From positions 3,844,001 through 3,908,000 of the forward strand of contig NZ_JAGIOG010000001.1 of assembly GCF_017876595.1 (NCBI RefSeq): DNA of 64,000 bases, given 5' to 3'. This DNA is from Aeromicrobium fastidiosum (GTDB lineage: Bacteria > Actinomycetota > Actinomycetes > Propionibacteriales > Nocardioidaceae). Each line of letters opens with the position of its first letter. Position 1 is the first letter of the stretch. The position numbers were made by a program, and so were the translations under genes. Positions 17,404 through 24,719 of this stretch are shown here, in pieces. Below the pieces are notes generated by a model. The model was not told the DNA's origin and searched no databases. It saw only the letters and a list, made by a program, of their open reading frames with translations.

Positions 17404-19071
17404 TCAGGCCGGCACCGGGTCGCGCACCGGCACGACGCGGGCGACGCCCGCGGCCACGGTCCACGACGACAGCACACGCGACGTCGCGTCGGGATCGCGA
17501 CGGTCGCTGATCGCGTGCCAGTCCATCTGCAGCCGCTCCGGCGTCACGCTCAGCACCGCGTAGCCGTGGTCGTCGAGGTTGACCCACTTGACGTGCGGGT
17601 TCTCCTGCTGGATCGCGGCCTCCAGCGTCAGCGACGTCGTGCGCGGACGGGTGCCCATGAAGTCGTCGACGTTGTTGCTGGTCAGCGAGTTGCACACCAG
17701 CTCGACGGCGATCGGGCGGCCCGTCGACGGCGACGGGACCTCCGTGGCCCACGCCGTGTGCACGTCGCCGGTGAGGAACACCGCGCCGGCGATGCCGTCG
17801 TCCTCGAGGCGTCGCAGCAGCCGGTCGCGGTCGGACGTGTAGCCGTTCCACGTGTCGGTGTTGGGCTCGGACGTGCGCCGGCTCGTGGTCGCGACGTGCT
17901 GGCTGAGGGCGTCCTGCTCACGCTGCGGACGCGGCGGCATCAGAACCGGCGCGACCATCACGGGGTTGCCGACGAGCTTCCACCGGCACGGCGAGGTGCT
18001 GAGGTTGTCGCAGAGCCAGGCCAGCTGGGATCCGCCGGCGATCGTGCGCTGCACGTCGTCGACCGCGGGGTCACCCGGCTGCACGCGCTCGCTGCGATAG
18101 CTGCGCAGGTCGAGCATCGAGAGGTCGGCGAGCTGTCCGAACTGCAGGCGGCGGTAGATCTTCTCGCCGTCGCCGGCCACCGCGGTGCCCGAGATCCGCA
18201 CCGGCATCCATTCGTCGTACGCCCGGTGCGCGGCCCGCACCCTCTTCTTCCACGGGCCTTCGGTGTCGGGCTGGTGCTCGAACGCGCCGCCCTTCCAGTT
18301 GCCGTCGGCGACCTCGTGGTCGTCCCACGTGACGATGAACGGAACGGCGGCGTGCAGCTCCTGCAGGTCGGGATCGGTCTTGTACTGCGCGTGCCGGCGT
18401 CGGTAGTCGCGCAGACTGACGATCTCGCGCTGCGGGTCGTGCAGCCGGATGTCGATCTGCTCGTGCCCGTAGGAGTACTTGCCGGGCTGGTACTCGTACA
18501 GGTAGTCGCCGAGGTGGATCACGGCGTCGAGGTCACCGCGCTCGGCCAGCAGCCGGTAGGACGTGAACCAGCCGGCCTGCCAGTTGGCGCACGACACGAC
18601 GCCGAACCGCAGCTGCGACGGCGAGCTGCCGGGCGACGGCGCTGTGCGGGTGCGCCCGCTGCGCGACGTGTGCTCCCCCAGCACGAAGCGGTAGCGGTAG
18701 TCGGTGCCGGGCTCCAGCCCCGTCGCGTCGACCTTGACCGTGTGGTCGGCGGCGGGTCCGGTGCGGACGACTCCGCGACGGACGACGTCGGAGAAGTCGT
18801 CGTCGGTCGCGACCTCCCACGTCACGTCGACCTCGGGTCCGCGGCCCGCTCCGGGCAGGCACTCGGGCGTCGGCGTCACGCGGGTCCACAGCACGACGGC
18901 GTCGGGCAGCGGGTCTCCAGAGGCGACGCCGTGCGCGAACACCGGCGGCGGGGCGGACGACGCGGACGTCGAGAACGCTGCCGGACCGAGGACGCCCAGC
19001 CCCGCGGCGACGCCGACACCACTCATCAGGAACTTCCGGCGACCGAGGTCGTCAGCCGATGCTCTGCTCAC
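17404..19071 (-). CDS. phoD: Alkaline phosphatase D family protein (Tat-exported)
   Basis: Secreted metallophosphoesterase, 555 residues. Seen: N-terminal twin-arginine signal GRRKFLMSG and hydrophobic stretch ending near residue 38; a PhoD N-terminal beta domain (HGVASGDPLPDAVVLWTR); then the metallophosphatase core with SCANW, HLGDYLYEY, WDDHEVADGNW and FLTGDVHTAW. It releases phosphate from phosphodiesters or monoesters outside the cell, using Ca/Fe in known PhoDs. Starts at GTG 19071. Phosphate starvation control is not evident from the upstream DNA. Confidence 0.92.
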   Translation of the reverse strand: MSRASADDLGRRKFLMSGVGVAAGLGVLGPAAFSTSASSAPPPVFAHGVASGDPLPDAVVLWTRVTPTPECLPGAGRGPEVDVTWEVATDDDFSDVVRRGVVRTGPAADHTVKVDATGLEPGTDYRYRFVLGEHTSRSGRTRTAPSPGSSPSQLRFGVVSCANWQAGWFTSYRLLAERGDLDAVIHLGDYLYEYQPGKYSYGHEQIDIRLHDPQREIVSLRDYRRRHAQYKTDPDLQELHAAVPFIVTWDDHEVADGNWKGGAFEHQPDTEGPWKKRVRAAHRAYDEWMPVRISGTAVAGDGEKIYRRLQFGQLADLSMLDLRSYRSERVQPGDPAVDDVQRTIAGGSQLAWLCDNLSTSPCRWKLVGNPVMVAPVLMPPRPQREQDALSQHVATTSRRTSEPNTDTWNGYTSDRDRLLRRLEDDGIAGAVFLTGDVHTAWATEVPSPSTGRPIAVELVCNSLTSNNVDDFMGTRPRTTSLTLEAAIQQENPHVKWVNLDDHGYAVLSVTPERLQMDWHAISDRRDPDATSRVLSSWTVAAGVARVVPVRDPVPA

Positions 19072-19190
19072 GTACCTCAGTGACGCAGTTCAGCGCGTCC
19101 GTACCGGCGGTACGGGGTGAACGTCGAGCGTCGACTCGACGTACGTTGCGTACGTGCGGGCCGTTCCTGGAGGTCGGTGACGCCCCGGTG

Positions 19191-19997
19191 TCAGCTGCTG
19201 TTCTTGGCGTCGCTCAGCGTCAAGGAGCGGCGACGATCGACCAGACCGGTGCCGAGTCCTGCCATGTACGCCAGCTTGGGCGTCCTGACCAGGGCGGCGG
19301 TGCGGGAGCTCACCTGACCGCGGTGGAACAGGTGCACCAGAGATCCGGAGACCACGGACGTGAACCCGAGCGACGTGGCCAGCTCCTGGATCGACTTCTC
19401 CGTGTAGAACGTGATGTGCTGGCCGGTCTCCGTGGCGTAGTACTCCCACTCGCCGGGGCGGGGCGTCGGCTCGGGCATCAGTTGCGTCGTGGCGAGCAGC
19501 AGATCGGTGCTGTCGGCGACGGGCTGCAGCTCCGTGCGCGGATCGGTCAGGTGCTCGAGCACCTCGATCGCGGTGACGAGATCGTAGTGCGTGCCTTCGA
19601 GGCTGCCCTCGAATCCCCGGGCGAAGATGTTGGTCGCCATCGGGTCGTGGTGCCGGAAGTCGAGCCCCCGGTCCCGCATGAGCCGCGTCAGGGTCCCGTA
19701 GCCGCCAGCCCAGTCGAGGAAGGCTCCGTCTCGCAGGCGCTCGGACCGGATGACCGACGAGGCCACGTTCCCGAGGTCGAGGCACCGGCCGAGCAGGCCG
19801 ACGTCGGTGGCCGCGATGGCGTCCGAGTAGCTGCGGTCCAGCCAGGTCGGGTTCTCTGCTGCCACGAGACCGCACCGTGTGCATCGCTGATATTCGACAG
19901 GTTGGTCACCCAGCACCTCGCCGCGGGCGAAATGCTCCATGTCACCGGGACAGACGAGACAATGCATCCTGAAACGATACTGGTCGTCCGTGCCCAT
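19191..19997 (-). CDS. Class I SAM-dependent methyltransferase with N-terminal zinc motif
   Basis: 268 residues. The first 50 residues hold a CLVC...CTRC pattern that likely binds zinc, as in sugar C-methyltransferase-like proteins. Then the SAM-binding motif I (LDWAGGYGTLTRLM) and DLVTAIEVLEHL. The C-terminal region (GEWEYYATETGQHITFYTEKSI) resembles the methyltransferase 23/13 families. Substrate unknown. Start ATG 19997 chosen; a longer reading would cover tRNA-Pro. Confidence 0.8.
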   Translation of the reverse strand: MGTDDQYRFRMHCLVCPGDMEHFARGEVLGDQPVEYQRCTRCGLVAAENPTWLDRSYSDAIAATDVGLLGRCLDLGNVASSVIRSERLRDGAFLDWAGGYGTLTRLMRDRGLDFRHHDPMATNIFARGFEGSLEGTHYDLVTAIEVLEHLTDPRTELQPVADSTDLLLATTQLMPEPTPRPGEWEYYATETGQHITFYTEKSIQELATSLGFTSVVSGSLVHLFHRGQVSSRTAALVRTPKLAYMAGLGTGLVDRRRSLTLSDAKNSS

Positions 19998-20044
19998 GAC
20001 CTCGGTGGGCCGGGACGGTGCAGAGATCTCGGACGTCACATGTG

Positions 20045-20118
20045 TCGGGATGACAGGATTCGAACCTGCGACCTCACCGCCCCAAACGGCGCGCGCTACC
20101 AAGCTGCGCTACATCCCG
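20045..20118 (-). tRNA. tRNA-Pro (UGG)
   Basis: Full cloverleaf on the minus strand: acceptor CGGGATG/CATCCCG, D stem GCGC, anticodon stem CGCCG/CGGTG with loop TTTGGGG (anticodon TGG), T loop TTCGAAT, discriminator A. 74 nt; CCA is not encoded. Confidence 0.97.
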
Positions 20119-20149
20119 TAGCCGCGTCAGTCTAGTGGACACTGGGGCC

Positions 20150-20689
20150 GTGTCCTTCCACCGGTACGAACCCGTCGTCGAGCAGATCGCCGCCCGGCAG
20201 CCCGCGTGCGGATCGACGACGGTCGTGGCGGTCGACGGCCCGAGCGGTGCCGGCAAGACGAGCTTCGTGGCAGGGCTTGCGGAGGCCACCGGCGGGCAGG
20301 TGCTCCACCTCGAGGACCTCTACCCCGGGTGGCACGGTCTTGCCGCCACGCCGCCGATCGTCGCCGGGGTCCTCGCGTCGGTCGCGGTCGACGCGATCGG
20401 CACCGCCCCACGCTGGGACTGGGTGAACGACCGACCCGGACCCCTGCTGAGTGTGCGGCCCGGCGGCCTGCTGCTCCTCGACGGCGTCGGCAGCGGCGCG
20501 ACGGTCGTCCGCCCCTTCGTGAGCCTGCTGGTCTGGGTGGATGCCGATCCTGCCGTCCGCAAGGCCCGGGCGCTGGCGCGTGACGGCGGCACCTACGCGC
20601 CGTTCTGGGACGTCTGGGCCGCCCAGGAGGCCGTGCACTTCGCCGCCGAGGGCACCCGTCACCACGCCGACCTGCAGGTGACGACCTGA
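20150..20689 (+). CDS. Uridine kinase-like P-loop protein
   Basis: About 180 residues with Walker A DGPSGAGKTS and a second conserved region LLLLDGVGSG, similar to the uridine kinase/(d)CMP kinase-like proteins often found beside tRNA-Pro in actinobacteria. Phosphate transfer from ATP to a nucleoside or other small alcohol is the likely activity; the substrate is not known. Two GTG starts are possible (20135 and 20150); I favour 20150 (SFHRYEPVV opening) but cannot decide. Confidence 0.8.
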   Translation: MSFHRYEPVVEQIAARQPACGSTTVVAVDGPSGAGKTSFVAGLAEATGGQVLHLEDLYPGWHGLAATPPIVAGVLASVAVDAIGTAPRWDWVNDRPGPLLSVRPGGLLLLDGVGSGATVVRPFVSLLVWVDADPAVRKARALARDGGTYAPFWDVWAAQEAVHFAAEGTRHHADLQVTT

Positions 20690-20695
20690 CGGGAG

Positions 20696-20818
20696 ACCGA
20701 TCTTTCGACATTGCGGTCGCCCCAACAACCCGAACGTCGAGAGATCGGTGGTTGGTCGTCCGGAACTCTCGACGTTTCGGTCGTCCCAGCAGCCCGAACG
20801 TCGAGAGATCGGTGGTCG
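20696..20818. repeat. Two tandem copies of a palindromic intergenic element
   Basis: Two copies offset by 64 bp share the stretch from CCCGAACGTCGAGAGAT through CGGTGGT (20729 and 20793). Each copy carries inverted ends of type ATCTCTCGACGTT/AACGTCGAGAGAT around a CGG..CCG centre, so each can form a hairpin. The arms of the first copy are degenerate (TCTTTCGACATT). A REP-like dispersed repeat is likely; it separates the kinase gene from tRNA-Gly. Confidence 0.7.
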
Positions 20819-20898
20819 GCGGTCCGGAGCCGGCACGACCGGTGGCACGGCCCGCGACGGCGATGTGGCATCATGGACGCGCTGCTTCGGCGGCACCT

Positions 20899-20972
20899 GC
20901 GGACGTAACTCAATTGGCTAGAGTCTCTGCCTTCCAAGCAGAATGTTGCGAGTTCGAGTCTCGTCGTCCGCT
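20899..20972 (+). tRNA. tRNA-Gly (UCC)
   Basis: Acceptor GCGGACG/CGTCCGC, D stem ACTC/GAGT, anticodon stem TCTGC/GCAGA with loop CTTCCAA (anticodon TCC), T stem GCGAG/CTCGT with TTCGAGT loop, discriminator T. 74 nt; CCA is not encoded. Its last 12 bases are part of a 51-bp direct repeat. Confidence 0.97.
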
Positions 20973-21158
20973 CCCCTGAAAGGCCCCTCACCGAGGGGCC
21001 TTTCGTCATTCAAACGAACGTCCACCCAAACGAACGTCCACCGCAGCGACGAGCGGACGACGAGGCTCATGGGCCCCTGCCCCGCGCCGCAGGCGCCCCG
21101 ACAGGGATCGTCGTCCGCTCCCCTGAAAGGCCCCTCACCGAGGGGCCTTTCGTCATTC
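20961..21158. repeat. 51-bp direct repeat duplicating the tRNA-Gly 3' end and terminator
   Basis: Positions 20961-21011 and 21108-21158 are identical over 51 bp and include the last 12 nt of tRNA-Gly plus its terminator. Between them lie a tandem pair of CAAACGAACGTCCAC and, at 21051-21064, an exact 14-bp inverted copy of CTCGTCGTCCGCTC from the tRNA end. This resembles attachment-site duplication left after an element was lost, though slippage or a local duplication is also possible. Confidence 0.75.
20979..21003 (+). terminator. Terminator of tRNA-Gly
   Basis: AAAGGCCCCTC/GAGGGGCCTTT stem of 11 bp with a 3-base loop, ending in TTT. The same hairpin is repeated at 21126-21150 within the second copy of the direct repeat. 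Confidence 0.85.
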
Positions 21159-21208
21159 GAGAACATTCGCGGCGGCACCGTGAGCCTCGCCTCCGCCAGA
21201 CTGTGCCC

Positions 21209-22207
21209 ATGTCAGCGGTGGACCCGGCCAGGATGGATCCGGTCGTGCGGGCCCGCCACGCCGTCCTGACGGTCGTGGCCGCCGAGCACGCGGCCGTGGC
21301 ACCGGAGGTCGAGGCCCGGCTGTGCGAGCACGCGACCCCCGGGGTGGCCGCGCGCCTCGACCCGGCCGACGTCCGCCTCGCGATCGACGACCTCGAGGCG
21401 TCAGGTCAGCTGCGCCGACTGCGGTCGAGGTCGTCGCTGCCGGGCCGCGAGGTGCCGGTGCTGATCCTGGCCGAGCCGGCCGACCGCGAGAGGGCGCAGG
21501 CCGTCGCCGAGCACAAGCGCGACCTGTTCGCCCGCTACCTGACGTGGACCGACGGGCCCGGCGCCCCGGCGACGGTCGCCGCCGACCACGTCGTCCACGC
21601 CTCGCTGCAGGTCGCCGCCCGGTCGGGCTACCGCGTGGGGGCGACCCCACCGAGTGACGTCGTCGTCTACGTGCCGCCTGCAGCACCGGACCAGCCGATC
21701 CTCATGCCGATCGCGGTGCGCAACACCCGCGAGTGGCTGATGCCGCACTCCCGCGGGCTCTACCGGCTGCTGCTGACGTCGACGCGCATCCAGGTCACCG
21801 AACGAGCGGTGCCGATGGTGCCGATGATCGTCTGCCGCCGCGCGCACCCGCAGCTCGTCGCGATGGGCCGCGACCTCGGCTTCGTCGTGGTCGAGTCGCG
21901 CCGTGAGCACGTCCTGCCCAGCGTCGCCGAGACGGCCGTGGCCGAGGTGCGGACGGGGCTGGGCCTGACCGACCTCGCCCGGGCGGACGGGCCCGATCCC
22001 GCCCTGATCAGCCGGTTCGAGCAGATCGTCCCGGTCATGGCGGTGCCGTTGGTCGCCCGATGGCGTCGCACCGCGATGACCACGATCCCCCTGCGCTTCG
22101 ACGACCTGCTGGCCGAGAACTCGCTGACCGGACGACGCCGCGTGCTGCGCGACATCCGCCAGATCGCCGAGCAGAGCGGGCTCGTGGCCGCACGAGGCAG
22201 CTGGTGA
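21209..22207 (+). CDS. Hypothetical protein, possible nuclease-like fold
   Basis: 332 residues, family not recognised with certainty. The first 80 residues look like a helical, possibly winged-helix unit. The middle (VAVRN-like segment PIAVRNTREWLMP, then VPMIVCRRAHPQLVAMGRDLGFVVVES) resembles the core of PD-(D/E)XK restriction-like proteins with EVKN-REW and PV-IARR motifs, but the acidic/Lys pair is replaced (AVRN), so it may be inactive. No signal peptide. ATG 21209 chosen; GTG 21203 lies two codons upstream. It stands alone between tRNA-Gly and a convergent phosphatase gene. Confidence 0.7.
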   Translation: MSAVDPARMDPVVRARHAVLTVVAAEHAAVAPEVEARLCEHATPGVAARLDPADVRLAIDDLEASGQLRRLRSRSSLPGREVPVLILAEPADRERAQAVAEHKRDLFARYLTWTDGPGAPATVAADHVVHASLQVAARSGYRVGATPPSDVVVYVPPAAPDQPILMPIAVRNTREWLMPHSRGLYRLLLTSTRIQVTERAVPMVPMIVCRRAHPQLVAMGRDLGFVVVESRREHVLPSVAETAVAEVRTGLGLTDLARADGPDPALISRFEQIVPVMAVPLVARWRRTAMTTIPLRFDDLLAENSLTGRRRVLRDIRQIAEQSGLVAARGSW

Positions 22208-22232
22208 GGTCGCCCGGCTGCTCGGCCTCAGG

Positions 22233-23426
22233 TCACAGGCGGTCGGCCCGGTCGCGGGCCGGTGAGACCTCGTCGGTCGACGCGACCTCGCTCGGCACCG
22301 CCGTGCGGTTGAGGATCAGCACCGCCCGGTCGTCGTCGCCCGACGCGACCTGCTTGATGATCTTGCGGGACGCCTGGTCGAAGCCGCTCGACACGATCGC
22401 GCCGGCCGTCGTGCGCAGCCACTCGATGCCGCTCGTGAAGTCCTGCGTGCGGGTCTCGACGACGCCGTCGGTGTAGAACATCAGGGCGTCGCCGACGCCG
22501 AGCCGCCCGACGGTCTGGTGGAAGTCGGGACGCTGGGTGATGCCCAGCGCCGTGCCGCGCGCGCCGTCGATGACCCACTCCCGCTGCGCGTCGTCCCAGC
22601 GCAGCGCCGGCGGGTGCCCCGCGTTGATGATCGAGTAGTCGCCGGTCGGCAGGTCGATCAGGACGTGCACGGCCGTGGCGAACCCGTCGTCCCAGTTCTG
22701 GCGCAGCAGGAAGTCGTTGCCGGCGGCGAACAGGCCCAGCGGAGGGAGCGCGCCGATCAGGCCGCCCAGCGCGCCCGCGAAGTGCAGCGACTGGGTGCCG
22801 GCGGCGACGCCCTTGCCGCACACGTCGACCAGCACCATCTCGAGCTTCGTCTCGTCGTCGGACAACCGCGCCACCAAGAAGTCGCCGGCGAACTTGGTGC
22901 CCCCTGACGAGACCATCGCCGACTGCGACGCCCATCCCTCGGGCAGCGTCGGGACGACACCCTGCGCCTGCAGCCGGTCGCGGAGGTCGACCAACATCGC
23001 CTCGCCCAGCGGACCGGGCAGGCCGCTGCGGTGCCGGCTCGACTCGAACAGCACGAGCGTCGCGGCGACCGCCATCGTCACGAGGGTGCTGACCCTTCCG
23101 GGGGTGAACCCGGCGAGTCCCGCGTCGACCGCCCGCACGTACTCCTTCGTGACGGTCACGGCGACGCACACCACGATGAACAGCACGAGCGTCAGCAGCG
23201 GGCGGTAGCGCAGCAGCATCGTGCCCAGCAGCAGCGGGATGACGAACGTGGGCGCCGGGAACGTCGAGTAGGTCAGGAGCGATCCGACGAGGATCAACGT
23301 CGACATCGCCAGCAGCGCCACGAGCACCGCGACCTGCCCCTCGCTCGTGCCGGTACGCCACCGGACGATGCGCTGGTCGAGGTATCCCGCCACGGTCGGC
23401 AGGGCTCGGCGCAGGGGGGACGTCAC
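22233..23426 (-). CDS. Membrane PP2C/SpoIIE-type serine phosphatase
   Basis: 397 residues. The N-terminal about 140 residues contain four to five hydrophobic segments; a SpoIIE/RsbU-like phosphatase domain follows, with GGTKFAGDFLVARL, VLVDVCGKGVAAG, INAGHPPALRW and LMFYTDGVVETR (metal-binding Asp residues in VDVCGKG and YTDG). It likely dephosphorylates an anti-sigma-factor antagonist in a stress or partner-switch pathway. The GTG start at 23426 comes 10 bp after the nei stop; a longer frame would overlap that gene. Confidence 0.85.
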   Translation of the reverse strand: MTSPLRRALPTVAGYLDQRIVRWRTGTSEGQVAVLVALLAMSTLILVGSLLTYSTFPAPTFVIPLLLGTMLLRYRPLLTLVLFIVVCVAVTVTKEYVRAVDAGLAGFTPGRVSTLVTMAVAATLVLFESSRHRSGLPGPLGEAMLVDLRDRLQAQGVVPTLPEGWASQSAMVSSGGTKFAGDFLVARLSDDETKLEMVLVDVCGKGVAAGTQSLHFAGALGGLIGALPPLGLFAAGNDFLLRQNWDDGFATAVHVLIDLPTGDYSIINAGHPPALRWDDAQREWVIDGARGTALGITQRPDFHQTVGRLGVGDALMFYTDGVVETRTQDFTSGIEWLRTTAGAIVSSGFDQASRKIIKQVASGDDDRAVLILNRTAVPSEVASTDEVSPARDRADRL

Positions 23427-23436
23427 CTGTCCGAGC

Positions 23437-24243
23437 CTATCGGCGTTGCTGGCACGTGGGACACCAAAAGAGGTTTCTGCCGCCCAGCACCGTCGCGGCG
23501 ACCGGGGTGCCGCAGACGAGGCACGGCAGGTCGGTGCGGCGATAGACGTACGACTCGGTGCGGCGACGTCCTCGACGTCCTGCGGGCCCCTGCGAGTCAT
23601 CGGGACGGACGGTCAGGATGCGGCCCTTGCTGACCCCGATCTTCATGAGCTCGACGATGTCGTCCCACATCGCGTTCCAGACAGCCTCGTCGAGCTCGCG
23701 CCCCGGCGTGGCGGGGTCGACGCCGTGCCGGAACAGCAGCTCGGCGCGGTAGACGTTGCCGATGCCGGCGATGACCGCCTGGTCCATCAGCAGCGTCGCG
23801 ACCGGCGCCCGCGAGGCGTGGATGCGTCGCCAGGCACGGCCGGGGTCGGCGTCCTTGCGCAGCGGGTCGGGGCCGAGCCGCGCGAGCAGGGCGTCGACGG
23901 CGGGCGGGGCGAGCACCTCGCACGCCGTGGGTCCGCGCAGGTCGGCCGTGGCACCGTGACGGGTCAGCCGCCAACGCACCTGACCCGTCACCGGGACGTC
24001 GTCGGCCCGCGTGACCGCGAACGATCCGTAGAGCCCGAGGTGGACGTGCACGGTCGCCTCGGACGACTCGACGGGGACGAGCAGGTGCTTGCCCCACGCC
24101 TCGGCGCGGCCGAACGTCGTGCCGTCGACGAGGGCCGCGCCGGCCGTGAAACGTCCCTGCGGGCTCGACGAGCCCACGACCTGCCCACGGAAGGTGCGGT
24201 TGAGCGTGCGGGCGAGGCGGTGGAGCGTGTGGCCCTCAGGCAA
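23437..24243 (-). CDS. nei: Fpg/Nei family DNA glycosylase-lyase
   Basis: 268-residue base-excision repair enzyme that removes oxidised bases. Seen: catalytic N-terminus M-P-E-G-H after Met removal (Pro2, Glu3), H2TH region DQAVIAGIGNVYRAELLF, and a C-terminal zinc finger CLVC...CPTC. The PEGHTLHRLA start favours the Nei (endonuclease VIII, Nei2) branch over MutM. It overlaps the rpiB end by 8 bp, the same pair order as in Mycobacterium tuberculosis (Rv2465c-Rv2464c). Confidence 0.92.
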   Translation of the reverse strand: MPEGHTLHRLARTLNRTFRGQVVGSSSPQGRFTAGAALVDGTTFGRAEAWGKHLLVPVESSEATVHVHLGLYGSFAVTRADDVPVTGQVRWRLTRHGATADLRGPTACEVLAPPAVDALLARLGPDPLRKDADPGRAWRRIHASRAPVATLLMDQAVIAGIGNVYRAELLFRHGVDPATPGRELDEAVWNAMWDDIVELMKIGVSKGRILTVRPDDSQGPAGRRGRRRTESYVYRRTDLPCLVCGTPVAATVLGGRNLFWCPTCQQRR

Positions 24244-24694
24244 ACCGGCCGGTCTCCTCGTAGGACAGCAGCATGTCGATGCGGCGCTGGTGCCGTGCCG
24301 CCTCGCTCCAGGGCGTCGTGATGAAGGCCTCGAGGATCGCGACGGCCTCGTCGGCGGTGTGCATGCGCGCCCCGATCGACACGATCTGGGCGTTGTTGTG
24401 CTGACGCGCCAGGGAGGCGGTCTCGGTGCTCCACGCGAGCGCCGCCCGGGCCCCCTTGACCTTGTTGGCGGCGATCTGCTCGCCGTTGCCGGACCCGCCG
24501 ATCACGACGGCCAGCGACTCGGGGTCGGCGACGGCAGCAGCCGCGGCGTCGACGCAGAAGGGCGGGTAGTCGTCCTCGGCGTCGTAGGCGTGGGCGCCGT
24601 GGTCGACGGGCTCGTGGCCGTTCTCGGACAGCCAGGCGATCAGGTGGGTCTTGAGCTCGAAGCCGGCGTGGTCGGCGGCGATGTGGATGCGCAT
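24236..24694 (-). CDS. rpiB: Ribose-5-phosphate isomerase B
   Basis: 152 residues, RpiB/LacAB family; interconverts ribose 5-phosphate and ribulose 5-phosphate in the pentose phosphate pathway. Seen: MRIHIAADHAGFELK with the active-site His/Asp region, GGSGNGEQIAANK as the anion-hole loop and ARQHNNAQIVSIGAR. The actinobacterial form has Ser or Glu in place of the proton-transferring Cys; here the loop reads IGGSGNGE. Cotranscribed with nei. Confidence 0.94.
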   Translation of the reverse strand: MRIHIAADHAGFELKTHLIAWLSENGHEPVDHGAHAYDAEDDYPPFCVDAAAAAVADPESLAVVIGGSGNGEQIAANKVKGARAALAWSTETASLARQHNNAQIVSIGARMHTADEAVAILEAFITTPWSEAARHQRRIDMLLSYEETGRFA

Positions 24695-24719
24695 GGGACC
24701 AGTGTCCCAGCCCCCACCG

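Noticed and set aside
19998..20102. Longer methyltransferase start at 20102
   Set aside because: It would overlap tRNA-Pro; ATG 19997 gives the natural zinc-motif start.
20972..21108. Prophage between the tRNA-Gly repeats
   Set aside because: Only about 100 bp lie between the repeats; at most a scar remains.
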